Source of the DNA: Agriotes lineatus
Taxonomy: Eukaryota; Arthropoda; Insecta; Coleoptera; Elateridae
DNA: 64,000 bases
Direction: 5' to 3'
Assembly (NCBI GenBank): GCA_940337035.1
Contig: CALNHX010002284.1
Location: forward strand, 121,301-185,300
Below the pieces are notes generated by a model. It was not told the DNA's origin, searched no databases, and saw only the letters and a program-made list of their open reading frames with translations. Numbering within the stretch: position 1 is the stretch's first letter; each line of letters begins with the position of its first letter. This document shows positions 35,727 to 46,385 of the stretch, piece by piece. The position numbers and the translations under genes are program-made.

Positions 35727-35770
35727 TTTTGTAACGTTTCGCTAAACATTGTTAGCTTCTTCAGACAAAA
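35727..35770 (-). ncRNA. Hammerhead-ribozyme-like motif in array unit 1
   Basis: Minus strand: UUUUGU (stem I, 6 bp with ACAAAA) CUGAAGA (matches the CUGANGA core) A (extra base) GCUAAC-AAU-GUUUAGC (stem II with one bulge) GAA ACGU (palindromic 2-bp stem III) U (cleavage base) ACAAAA. A loopless stem III could only form between two copies, which a tandem array supplies. The extra base before stem II and the GUU triplet are non-ideal. Confidence 0.5.
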
Positions 35771-36282
35771 TTTGAAATATAAGAGGACAATTTGTTGACG
35801 AGAATGATTAACAATATTGTTTCCATAATTTGTAGTTATTTGTTTCTGGATCTTTTGGGGTCTCGTGTCCATTTCGATTAAGTTGTTTTTTGGGGTTTGT
35901 GGTGGAATTTTCTTCTTTTCTTCTTTTATTATTCCAATTCCTCGATGTGTTGCTTGGTTGGTTCAACGTTGTCATTCTTTGTCCATTGATCGATGAAAAA
36001 GGTTGTAATCACTCTCAATTATGATTACGAATTTTGAAATAAATTTTGTTTAACAGCTGTTTTTGCAGTTTAAGATTCTTGCAAGGTTAATGAGCAGTCA
36101 CTAGTAATCATGTTCGCACCATGAAGTGTTTATATATCCATCAGAAACCTCTCACCCATCTTGCAGAATATGAGAAAGATTTCAGCTAATGTAATTGGTT
36201 TTGCAATGTGATACTAATAAAACATTTTTAGTCAAGACACTTTAAAATTTTATTGTTAAAAAACATGTAAAAAGTTTATTTT

Positions 36283-36326
36283 TTTTGTAACGTTTCGCTA
36301 AACATTGTTAGCTTCTTCAGACAAAA
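36283..36326 (-). ncRNA. Hammerhead-ribozyme-like motif in array unit 2
   Basis: Same sequence and pairing as unit 1. Units 3-6 differ at this place (UAGCGAAACG becomes UAGGAAAACG, and AGCUAAC becomes AGCCAAC), which breaks stem II, so only units 1, 2 and the inverted copy keep the full pairing. Confidence 0.5.
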
Positions 36327-38889
36327 TTTGAAATATAAGAGGACAATTTGTTGACGAGAATGATTAACAATATTGTTTCCATAATTTGTAGTTATTTGTT
36401 TCTGGATCTTTTGGGGTCTCGTGTCCATTTCGATTAAGTTGTTTTTTGGGGTTTGTGGTGGAATTTTCTTCTTTTCTTCTTTTATTATTCCAATTCCTCG
36501 ATGTGTTGCTTGGTTGGTTCAACGTTGTCATTCTTTGTCCATTGATCGATGAAAAAGGTTGTAATCACTCTCAATTATGATTACGAATTTTGAAATAAAT
36601 TTTGTTTAACAGCTGTTTTTGCAGTTTAAGATTCTTGCAAGGTTAATGAGCAGTCACTAGTAATCATGTTCACACCATGAAGTGATTATATATCCATCAG
36701 AAACCTCTCACCCATCTTGCAGAATATGAGAAAGATTTCAGCTAATGTAATTGGTTTTGCAATGTGATACTAATAAAACATTTTTAGTCAAGACACTTTA
36801 AAATTTTATTGTTAAAAAACATGTATAAAGTTTATTTTTTTTTTGTAACGTTTTCCTAAACATTGTTGGCTTCTTCAGACAAAATTTGAAATATAAGAGG
36901 ACAATTTGTTGACGAGAATGATTAACAATATTGTTTCCATAATTTGTAGTTATTTGTTTCAGGATCTTTTGGGGTCTCGTGTCCATTTCGATTAAGTTGT
37001 TTTTTGGGGTTTGTGATGGAATTTTCTTCTTTTCTTCTTTTATTATTCCAATTCCTCGATGTGTTGCTTGGTTGGTTCAACGTTGTCATTCTTTGTCCAT
37101 TGATCGATGAAAAAGGTTGTAATCACTCTCAATTATGATTACGAATTTTGAAATAAATTTTGTTTAACAGCTGTTTTTGCAGTTTAAGATTCTTGCAAGG
37201 TTAATGAGCAGTCACTAGTAATCATGTTCACACCATGAAGTGTTTATATATCCATCAGAAACCTCTCACCCATCTTGCAGAATATGAGAAAGATTTCAGC
37301 TAATGTAATTGGTTTTGCAATGTGATACTAATAAAACATTTTTAGTCAAGACACTTTAAAATTTTATTGTTAAAAAACATGTATAAAGTTTATTTTTTTT
37401 TTGTAACGTTTTCCTAAACATTGTTGGCTTCTTCAGACAAAATTTGAAATATAAGAGGACAATTTGTTGACGAGAATGATTAACAATATTGTTTCCATAA
37501 TTTGTAGTTATTTGTTTCAGGATCTTTTGGGGTCTCGTGTCCATTTCGATTAAGTTGTTTTTTGGGGTTTGTGGTGGAATTTTCTTCTTTTCTTCTTTTA
37601 TTATTCCAATTCCTCGATGTGTTGCTTGGTTGGTTCAACGTTGTCATTCTTTGTCCATTGATCGATGAAAAAGGTTGTAATCACTCTCAATTATGATTAC
37701 GAATTTTGAAATAAATTTTGTTTAACAGCTGTTTTTGCAGTTTAAGATTCTTGCAAGGTTAATGAGCAGTCACTAGTAATCATGTTCACACCATGAAGTG
37801 TTTATATATCCATCAGAAACCTCTCACCCATCTTGCAGAATATGAGAAAGATTTCAGCTAATGTAATTGGTTTTGCAATGTGATACTAATAAAACATTTT
37901 TAGTCAAGACACTTTAAAATTTTATTGTTAAAAAACATGTATAAAGTTTTTTTTTTTTTGTAACGTTTTCCTAAACATTGTTGGCTTCTTCAGACAAAAT
38001 TGGAAATATAAGAGGACAATTTGTTGACGAGAATGATTAACAATATTGTTTCCATAATTTGTAGTTATTTGTTTCAGGATCTTTTGGGGTCTCGTGTCCA
38101 TTTCGATTAAGTTGTTTTTTGGGGTTTGTGGTGGAATTTTCTTCTTTTCTTCTTTTATTATTCCAATTCCTCGATGTGTTGCTTGGTTGGTTCAACGTTG
38201 TCATTCTTTGTCCATTGATCGATGAAAAAGGTTGTAATCACTCTCAATTATGATTACGAATTTTGAAATAAATTTTGTTTAACAGCTGTTTTTGCAGTTT
38301 AAGATTCTTGCAAGGTTAATGAGCAGTCACTAGTAATCATGTTCACACCATGAAGTGTTTATATATCCATCAGAAACCTCTCACCCATCTTGCAGAATAT
38401 GAGAAAGATTTCAGCTAATGTAATTGGTTTTGCAATGTGATACTAATAAAACATTTTTAGTCAAGACACTTTAAAATTTTATTGTTAAAAAACATGTATA
38501 AAGTTTATTTTTTTTTTGTAACGTTTTCCTAAACATTGTTGGCTTCTTCAGACAAAATTTGAAATATAAGAGGACAATTTGTTGACGAGAATGATTAACA
38601 ATATTGTTTCCATAATTTGTAGTTATTTGTTTCTGGATCTTTTGGGGTCTCGTGTCCATTTCGATTAAGTTGTTTTTTTGGGGTTTGTGGTGGAATTTTC
38701 TTCTTTTCTTCTTTTATTATTCCAATTCCTCGATGTGTTGCTTGGTTGGTTCAACGTTGTCATTCTTTGTCCATTGATCGATGAAAAAGGTTGTAATCAC
38801 TCTCAATTATGATTACGAATTTTGAAATAAATTTTGTTTAACAGCTGTTTTTGCAGTTTAAGATTCTTGCAAGGTTAATGAGCAGTCAC

Positions 38890-39279
38890 CACAAACCCCA
38901 AGAAAACAACTTAATCGAAATGGACACGAGACCCCAAAAGATCCAGAAACAAATAACTAAAAATTATGGAAACAATATTGTTAATCATTCTCGTCAACAA
39001 ATTGTCCTCTTATATTTCAAATTTTGTCTGAAGAAGCTAACAATGTTTAGCGAAACGTTACAAAAAAAAATAAACTTTTTACATGTTTTTTAACAATAAA
39101 ATTTTAAAGTGTCTTGACTAAAAATGTTTTATTAGTATCACATTGCAAAACCAATTACATTAGCTGAAATCTTTCTCATATTCTGCAAGATGGGTGAGAG
39201 GTTTCTGATGGATATGTAAACACTTCATGGTGTGAACATGATTACTAATGACTGCTCATTAACCTTGCAAGAATCTTAA
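38890..39279. repeat. Terminal inverted partial unit of the 557-bp array
   Basis: Reverse complement of the unit from GTTTAAGATTCTTGCAAGG to GGGGTTTGTGG (about 390 of 557 bases). The switch of orientation lies within AGCAGTCACC|ACAAACCCC. Its end abuts the right target duplication. Confidence 0.9.
39022..39065 (+). ncRNA. Hammerhead-ribozyme-like motif in the inverted terminal copy
   Basis: Plus strand, same layout: TTTTGT, CTGAAGA, A, GCTAAC...GTTTAGC, GAA, ACGT, T, ACAAAA. Confidence 0.5.
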
Positions 39280-39291
39280 ACAAAGAGAAAA

Positions 39292-39854
39292 GGCGCAATG
39301 CGCAATAGTAAAACACATCGGGTAGTTGTTAAGAACTTCTGCAAACAATCAACGACTTGACCCTGGCGGCGTAGCGTTGTTTGACCGCAACGATGTATTA
39401 ACCAGTAGCAGTTTTAATTTTCTATATTTTTTACATATATCTAGCTGATGGACTTGACTCCTGTAGTTAATCATAAGTTATATTATTACGTGTAGGTCGC
39501 AATATGGCTTCCACAAAATCATTTCAATTTTGTTAAACGTCGATGAATGTTTGACTTATAACAAATGCACAATGCTGGGCAAGTATCAGAAATAACATCT
39601 CATTTAAAACTAATCGAAATCCATTACCAGTACGTACCTCGTGCATAACTAGCGTTTATGGGCCTTGTCCTGCTAACGCGCAAGGCGTTGTCATGTTAGA
39701 GCCGAAGACGTTGCCGCGAGTTATAAACGTCTTCTTACGCCCTTGGTACATAAATAACTATTCTAAAGGCGACTTGACGCGGAAAGGACGCAATAGGTTT
39801 ACTGAATTTGAAATTATTTCCAAATACTTAAGAATCCCTTTTTATTATTTCCAG
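39292..39854. other. Last part of the intron before GR exon 2
   Basis: No repeat recognised. From ~39693 the frame leading into exon 2 happens to be open but is intronic by the acceptor at 39854. Confidence 0.35.
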
Positions 39855-39923
39855 GCAAATGCTGTTAAAAAGCTGCTAATCAAGGTAGTGTTGAGGGCTC
39901 AGGATTACAAAGTAAGAAAAGAG
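39855..39923 (+). CDS. Gustatory receptor shared exon 2 (23 codons)
   Basis: Small exon bounded by acceptor TTATTTCCAG|GC and donor GAG|GTATGT, phase 0 on both sides. It encodes ANAVKKLLIKVVLRAQD and six more residues, which matches the short intracellular loop before TM7 of insect GRs (typically a basic, helical run). It has no hydrophobic segment. Phase 0 fits the donors of first exons A, B and C. Exact boundaries are inferred from splice consensus, frame and family alignment. Confidence 0.8.
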
Positions 39924-39974
39924 GTATGTATAAGTAATAAATTAAAGACAAGGCAGTTAAAAATATTGTTTCAG

Positions 39975-40064
39975 ATAAATGCGTTTTCCATGCAGTTACT
40001 CCATTACGACTTCAAAATAACTGCAGGAGGGTTCTTTACTATAGATTTTACTTTAATATTTTCG
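39975..40064 (+). CDS. Gustatory receptor shared exon 3 (30 codons, start of TM7 region)
   Basis: Exon between TTGTTTCAG and GTATGG, phase 0. It reads INAFSMQLLHYDFKITAGGF followed by FTIDFTLIFS. This is the well-known GR block F..Q..H....(F)TAxGFFxxDxxLL that precedes the last transmembrane segment, and all diagnostic positions are present. The flanking introns are only 51 and 54 nt and contain no in-frame stop, so the genomic frame stays open across them. Confidence 0.85.
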
Positions 40065-40118
40065 GTATGGCCTCGTCACCATTGTGAAGTGAATAAAAAT
40101 AATGATGGTCTGTTTCAG

Positions 40119-40190
40119 ATGGTTGCTGCCATTAGTACGTATTTAATAATACTGATTCAGTTCGATATGGCTTTTGCACGGAATATTTAA
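40119..40190 (+). CDS. Gustatory receptor shared terminal exon 4 (TYLIILIQF, stop)
   Basis: Terminal exon after acceptor CTGTTTCAG. It encodes MVAAISTYLIILIQFDMAFA and three more residues, ending TAA at 40188-40190. TYLIILIQF is the near-universal insect GR C-terminal signature (TYxxxxxQF), so this is the end of TM7 and of the protein. No clear AATAAA signal was seen within ~100 bases downstream. It is the only TYxxxxxQF exon found in the window, which is why exons A and B are assigned to it. Confidence 0.87.
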   Translation: MVAAISTYLIILIQFDMAFARNI

Positions 40191-40519
40191 GTTATTTTAA
40201 AAATTATAAACGTTGTTGTTTGAATTAGTTGTTGCCTATTTAATGAGAAACATGTACACATATGATTATAATATAACTTAAAACCCTCGTTTTATTTGTG
40301 GTTGGTACTAAAATTTGTAATTTATCTTAAAAGCAAATCTTAAAGTAAAGCGACACAACTATTGTTCGGAATGGAGCACGTTAAGATGGATTGCTTTGTC
40401 TTACTATTCTTTAATTCAATGCAATTTTCTTAGTAAATTCTGTTTAATGCACCTGCGTTACCATTTTGTTTACCTGCCTATGCGTAATATCAAAATTATA
40501 TTCGTTTAATAACAAGGAC
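40191..40519. other. GR 3' flank
   Basis: A+T-rich DNA after the GR stop. No consensus AATAAA in a convincing place; ATTAAA-like variants could serve. No other feature seen before the gypsy remnant. Confidence 0.3.
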
Positions 40520-41470
40520 TACTAAGCTAATCTCGAATTTTGATGTTTTGCCGTTAAAGGCCATTTCAATGGTCTATGATCAGTTATACACCTAAATTAC
40601 GTTATTCCAAAAATTGCTGCAAGAAGTTTTTTTCTGAAACTGTATAATTTTTCCCTGCTTTATTGAACGATTTACTTGCAAAAGCTATCGGTCTTTCGAA
40701 ACTGTGGCAGTCTTGGCTTGAAAAAACTCCCATGCCCATTACTGGCATAGGTTGCTAGAATAAGAGGTTTTGAAGAATTTGAATAAGCTAAAATACTATA
40801 TGGGGTAGTTTCTCTTCTTAATTTGTCAAGCGCTTCTAGTGCTTTTTTTATAATTTAAATTGTACGTTCTTTTTTGTTAAATTAGTTAGTGGTGCTGATA
40901 TATGAGCATAATTTGTTACGAATTTTCTATACCAGCCTGCCAACCCTAAAAATTATGTAATGTGTTAAATTGATTTTGTCAATGGAAAGCTTATGACTGC
41001 TTCAATTTTTTCTGGGTCTGGTGAAATCCCTTTTTGCGTTATAAGGTGACCTAGATATTTAACTTCGGTTCTCAAAAATTTACATTTATCTGGCTTTAAT
41101 TTAATATTGCCCTCTCGTAATCAAGCAAATATTAAACTTTTGTATGTGGTCTTCTACTCCTACAACAAATTAAAAAATTATTGTCACCTTTTAAACCAGC
41201 TAATGTAAACGAAATAAACCGTTTAAAAGCTTATTGAACTGTTCGACAAACCGAACTTTAAACGTAAAAATTCAAAATAGCCGTCGGGGGTCGAAAATCC
41301 TGTATACTAGATGCTATCTTCTTCCACTTCGATTTGGCGATAAGCTGACATTACATCGAAAACGCTAAATAAAGTTGAAATTTCCAAATAGTCTGTAGCA
41401 TCCTGTAGTAATGGTAGTATATATACGTCGTTTTTCTATACAGAATTTAGGGCTCTGTGGTCCACTCACA
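40520..41470 (-). pseudogene. Ty3/gypsy reverse transcriptase-RNase H, decayed
   Basis: Minus-strand pieces read VDHRALNSV, STLFSVFDVMSAYRQIEVEE (RT motif with catalytic Asp), GYFEFLRLKFGLSN, GHLITQKGISPDPEKIEAV, FLGLAGWYRKFV and RPIAFASKSFNKAGKNY, with an RNase H-like ITDH end near 40580. These are standard Ty3/gypsy blocks in order. Frames are broken repeatedly and the YxDD box is not intact. The element continues on the other side of the MITE at 41471-41671. Confidence 0.75.
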
Positions 41471-41671
41471 CAGTGTTGAATTCAGACTGATTACTCCGGG
41501 GGGAGGGAGGAAATGAAACGTCTGGGGGTAGTTTTACCTATTCCCGCGCAATCCACCCATTCATTTATAGATAAAAACAATTAAGTGGTAATGTTTCCGG
41601 GGGGCAATTTTTACTGCCCGGGGGGGGGGGGGGAGATTTCCCACCCGGTCACGCCCCTGGATTCAACACTG
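41471..41671. mobile_element. hAT-like MITE (201 bp) inside the gypsy gene, perfect 8-bp target duplication
   Basis: Inverted ends CAGTGTTGAATTCAG and CTGGATTCAACACTG (one mismatch) flanked by CACTCACA at 41463-41470 and 41672-41679. Contains a long pure G run near 41620-41635 and GGGGCGTGACC-type text on the minus strand. 8-bp duplications point to hAT transposase. Confidence 0.88.
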
Positions 41672-41679
41672 CACTCACA

Positions 41680-42948
41680 TCCTTACTTGTCTTGGGTTGT
41701 TTTTTTTGCTATTAACTGGTGCACTCTATGGTGAGCTTGATTGCCTAATAATTTTTACTCCCAGCGGCCTATTGGCATCTCTCCTTAATATTACCTTTTG
41801 ATAAAATGGAATTTTTTACGGACGCTTCGCAATTGGTTGATCGGTTTCCACAATTATTCTGTGTTTTACGGTGTGCGCTGTGGTTAAACTTATTCTGCCA
41901 AAAACATATCGCTGTAGCGCGCTATTAACTCGCAAAGTAATCTTTTTTTGTATTTTTCTAAGCGTGATGATTGGAAATTTTCCACAATCCAATCTTCCTG
42001 GTATTTCTGAATTGCTTTAACTGAATATTCTATTACATTTGACTTAATTTCCATTATATTGAAGTTTTCTTCGTCTTTTGCCACCGTACCTAATGCTTTT
42101 TTTCTTAAGATCTATATTTTATTGTTTAAGTTGACTAGCCTTATGGTTAAATGTTTCCTGTTTACTGGTAAGGTACTAGCTGGAAATACTCTATGTTCTA
42201 AGACAGTATGCCCATTTTTAATATTTTTGAAGTTAACATTATTGGCTTCCCAATTTAATTCGGTACGTGATGGTAGTATTAAATCCTCTAATAATTATAT
42301 TTCATTTACTTTCATATACGCCGATATCATGTTTCTTGGAATTCCATCTTCCTTGTTTTCTTCGTCTAAGTTTTGTTTATTCATAAACAAGCTTTGTTAC
42401 TTACCACATTTACTTGTTTCTTTTTATTGTTTTCTTGCAACTCTTCTTGATATTTCGGTACTCCATTTTTACTTACCCATTTAAGGTTTTCTTCATTGTT
42501 TCTCTTAGATTTTTCTTTTGAACTCTATGCAGTTTTCCATCTTTTTCTTTATTTTCATATCCTTGGTGCAGTTCCAGAGCTTTATTTTCTATGTATATTC
42601 TTTGCGTTTCCCTAAAATGTGTATAGCAGTCTTCCTTTTCTACTTTTTCTTTACTTAATGGTTAAACACTGTTGACAAAAATATTGCCTACTTCTCTGGC
42701 ATTTCCATTTTTATGTTTTCTCCTAGCATTTTTGCTTCTATAGACCTTGGTTTAAATATTAAACTTTTCAATTAGTTTTTTGTCACTTTTTTCCATGACT
42801 TCTTCGGCGTTTATTCCAATAACCTGCTCGTGCACTGAAAAGTTTAAGATTGTGTCTAGGTGATCAGCTTTTATGACGTCTTTTTATTGGTTTTATTTGA
42901 CTCTTTCCTTCTTACCGATTCCCTAGATGTGGATCATGATTTAGGTTC
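41680..42948 (-). pseudogene. Ty3/gypsy polyprotein region upstream of RT, decayed
   Basis: The minus frame 42084-41890 (DEENFNIMEIKSNVIEY ... LLCELIARYSDMFLAE) is the usual lead-in to gypsy RT (…Ll..y.d.F…), followed in a shifted frame by LTTAHTVKHRI. Further upstream are Lys/Glu-rich broken frames without a clear protease. LTRs were not found. Confidence 0.6.
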
Positions 42949-42960
42949 CTTTGAAGTAGA

Positions 42961-43085
42961 GATGGGCGCGTGAGTGAGGATTCACTCACCTAACGTACGT
43001 TTCACGCGTGTTTTAAATTCTCACGTTCACGCGCATTCACGCTCACGTTCACAGCGTGACCCGACACTCACGGCGTGACCCGCAA
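42961..43085. repeat. Sub-terminal TCACG repeats, left end of hAT-like element
   Basis: Many short copies of YCACG / CGTGA in both directions (TCACGTTCACGCGCATTCACG and similar). Matched by 47645-47735 at the right end. Confidence 0.7.
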
Positions 43086-43724
43086 CTTTTTCTTGAAAAT
43101 TCAAATTCAGATAAAGTCTACACATTAATCTTTTTTTGTGACGTCAGAAATAACAAAACAGAGCGTTTAAAACGCATGTCTTGTAGTACAGTGAAATTCA
43201 AAAAGATTATGTAGATCGCAGGAATCTGTAGTAGACTTCAGAAAGAATTGGACACATACCTACATTTAATGGAAGGGATGCTTCACATAGCACTTTATTA
43301 AAACCAATACGTTGACCTATGTAATCCGACGTTTCTCCTCCTCGGAAAAGTCCCTAACGCTTAAAATTGTATGCTTGCTCGCTTGCTTGTTATTAGGTAA
43401 ATGTCACATTGACAGTATTATAAAACAAGTCATACTTAAAGCGGACCTGACTAAGACCTGAATATTTTTTGTTTCGTCTAGTTCCTTATTGTTACATATA
43501 GTGAGAAAGTTGCTACGTCACAGTGTTACGGTATCAAATGATTCTAAAGACAATCTAGGGTGGGAGAGCGCCCCTTTCTTCGACAAGTCCGATAATTGTC
43601 ACCACTTACCCTGGAAATCTTACAAAGCAGGCTAAAGGCCACGGCTTGATACGCTCAGGAATATGGGCGTGGTCCTAAAAACGGTACAATACAGAGCAAG
43701 CGTGACGGTATGCATATATATAAG

Positions 43725-45560
43725 TTCCTTTTACTCCTCTAGGGAGCATAGGGCCTCCGCAAAGTGTTGCCATCGGGTCCTATGGGTGGCTAATGCTTTA
43801 ACTTCCTCCAAGGACACTCCCATGGCCTCTGCTTCTTTTAGTAGCGATCGCTTCCATGTTATCTTTGGCCTACCTCTTGCTCTACTCCCTTGATGGTTCC
43901 CATCGAGTGCTTTTCTTGGGATACTGCCTGCAGGTGTTCGCAGTGTGTGTCCTACCCAATTCCATTTGCGTCGTTTAATTTGTATGACCATTTTCTTTCT
44001 CTGGTTTTAGTCCATAGCTCGGTGTTGCTAATTGTGACAGGCCAATATATATGTAATATTATTCTCAGGCACTTGTTTACGAAGACTTGCATGCTGTGGG
44101 ATATTTCTTTTGTCACTTTCCAGCTCTCGCAACCATAGAGTAGTATTGACTTTACGTTGGTGTTGACAGGCGCAGTTTTGTGATGATGGAGTATTGCGGT
44201 GAATTCCATATCTTGTTGAGGATACCGAAAGCTCCTCTTGCTTTTGCTATGCTGCTTTTCACGTCAAAGGAGGCGCCTCCATCTTTCTTAATGATGCTGC
44301 CCAAGTATGTGAAACTTTCGACATCTTCTATAATTTGGTTGTAACATATAAGTCTGTTGGCTGATTGATTGTTGATGCGCATCTCTTTGGTTTTCTTGAT
44401 GTTAATTTGTAGGCCAATTTTGGCTGCCTCTTCTGACAGACGTTTCAGTTTAGTGTTCATGTCTTGGTATGTATGCGCCATCATACAGATGTCATCTGCA
44501 TAGTCTAGGTCTTCAAGTGTGTTCTGTAAATCCCATACTATGTCACGTTTTGCATTATTTACTTTGGTCATCACCATGTCGAGAACTATGTTAAATAGTA
44601 CTGAGGAAAGAACTCACCCTTGTTTTACCGGTCTTCACCGGTATTGGCTCGCTTGCTTGGGCCTTGTGTGAGATTCGACAGGTTGAGTCAGTGTATAGTT
44701 TTTTCACGAGGTTTATTATTTTTGTTGGCACTGAATTTTCGTGGAGGGCTTCCTAAACTGACTCATGAGAGATACTGTCAAATCCTCTTTTAAAGTCAAT
44801 AAAGAGCGCGATTGTTCTATAATAATACGCAGGGTGTTTATTTGTTCGATACATGACCGGTGAGGCCTGAAAGCTGCTGGTTCTTTCCGCACTTTGGAGT
44901 CTAGATGGGGTTTTATTCGTGCTAACATGATTTGTGCCATTACTTTGTTTATGACGTTTAGAAGCGTTATTCCCGCCAATTTTGACATTCCAACAGGCTC
45001 CCTTTCTTTGGGAGCTTGATTATTAATCCGTCTTTCCACCTATCTGGGAATTTTTCAGAATTCCATGCTTCCAGTATAATCGGGTGCATAACGTCTGTTA
45101 TTGTTAGCGAACATGCTTTCAAGACCTCAGGTGGTATGTTGTCGGGTCCTGCTGCTTTCCCAGATTTTAGTTGCATTATGGATTACCTGATTTCGCGTTT
45201 GGTTGGTGGATCTGTGCTTATCCTAGTCATTACGAGGGGCTGTTCTTGTTGTAGCTATCCTTCTTTCGCTTTTTATCTATTTTCTAATGGCGGGTCAAGT
45301 ATTTCAGCAAAATATCCCTGCCATCTTTTTAGCTGCTCTTCCTATGTATATAATGTTTGGCCGGTCTTGTCTTTAACAGCTGGGCAGTCATGTGTGAAAT
45401 ATTTATTTGCTAGTTGCTTTGTTATTCTGTATAACTCTCTGTTATTTTTCAGTTCTGCTGCAACTTACGCTTTTTGGGCTAATTCTTCTACCCATTTTCG
45501 CTTGTCGCGCCTGGCACTCCTTTTAACATCGATATTTGCGTCCCAACACATGTAGCGACA
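43725..45560 (-). pseudogene. RTE-like LINE ORF2 (reverse transcriptase to C-terminus), broken
   Basis: In minus-strand order: KRSARRDKRKWVEELAQKA (linker before RT, 45550), MQLKSGKAAGPDNIPPEVLK (RT start, 45176), FPDRWKDGLIIKLPKKG, FRPHRSCIEQINTLR (44880), LDYADDICMMAHTYQDMN with an intact YADD box (~44500), TYLGSIIKKDGG, and the C-terminal RRKWNWVGHTLR ... ARGRPKITWKRSLL ending at ~43731. The C-terminal GHTLR...GRP.TW block is typical of RTE-type elements. Several frameshifts separate the pieces. The endonuclease is missing upstream of 45560. Confidence 0.8.
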
Positions 45561-45827
45561 AGTGCACCGACTTACTTGCGACGACTCTAAACTTCTTTCA
45601 GGCTCCAGTTTACATAAAATCTGACACAGTGTATAAATAATGTAACCTGAAAATAGGCATGCACAAAAACATGGGGAAATCATAAGGCATCTTTCAATAA
45701 ACCGATCTATTGGTTTACGCACATGTGAATAAAATCGTTACACATCATGAGAACATACCATATCATAATATATGGGTTAAACTATACCCAGCTGGGGACG
45801 CTTTATCTCTAATGACTAATTATAAAT

Positions 45828-46356
45828 ACAGCGGAGGCCGTCTGCGGGCCGGCAAACAAGAATGACCATTTATACATTTAACACAAGCCGTCTGCGGGCC
45901 TGTGACAATGTATGACTAATTTAAATGCAAAGAAAGCCGTTTGTGGGGCTGTGATCATGTATGACTAATTTAACTACAGCAGAAGCCGTCTGCGGGCCGG
46001 CAAACAAGAATGACTATTTATAAATTCAACACAAGCCGTCTGTGCGCCTGTGACAATATATGACTGATTTAAATGCAACGAAAGCCGCCTGCGGACCGGC
46101 AAACAAAAATGACTCTTTATAAATTCAACACAAACAGTCTGCGGGCCTGTGACAATGTACAACTAATTTAAATGCAACGAAAGCCGTCTGCGGGCCTGTG
46201 ATCATGTATGACTAATTTAACTACAGCGGAAGCCGTCTGCGGGCCGGCAAACAAGAACGACTATTTATACATTTAACACAAGCCGTCTGCAGGCCTGTGA
46301 CAATGTATGACTAATTTAAATGCAAAGAAAGCCGTCTGCGGGCCGACAAACAAGAA
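45828..46356. repeat. Minisatellite, ~49-bp units, 11 copies
   Basis: Each unit has an anchor GCCGTCTGCGGGCC followed by GGCAAACAAGAATGACT or TGTGACAATGTATGACTAAT and then TTTAAATGCAA/ATTTAACACA. Anchors start near 45837, 45887, 45934, 45984, 46033, 46080, 46132, 46180, 46231, 46281 and 46330. Alternating unit types suggest an older two- or three-unit repeat. Confidence 0.92.
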
Positions 46357-46385
46357 GGACTAATCATAAATTCAAATACAGCACC

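Larger units (their letters stand above)
35484..39279. mobile_element. Array of ~557-bp units inserted as one multimer, with 12-bp target-site duplications
   Basis: Head-to-tail units begin (at AAATTTTGTTTAACAGCTG) at 35485, 36041, 36597, 37155, 37713, 38270 and 38829; periods are 556-559 bp. The seventh stops at ~38889 and is followed by an inverted partial copy to 39279. ACAAAGAGAAAA occurs directly before (35472-35483) and directly after (39280-39291), a perfect 12-bp duplication. The array therefore appears to have integrated as a unit and not to have grown only by unequal exchange in place. Units are >95% alike and non-coding apart from a 62-codon minus-strand frame (MDTRPQKI) repeated in several units. 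Confidence 0.9.

Noticed and set aside
36798..38659. Repeated 62-codon minus-strand frame (MDTRPQKI...) in the 557-bp units.
   Set aside because: It reads straight through the ribozyme-like motif, varies with its damage and has no known domain. More likely incidental to the repeat.
39693..40190. A single 165-codon frame as one exon.
   Set aside because: It runs through intron 1 end and two short introns; GR family alignment and splice sites place exons at 39855-39923, 39975-40064 and 40119-40190.
45016..45555. 179-codon + strand frame.
   Set aside because: It is the antisense of the RTE-like reverse transcriptase read on the minus strand.
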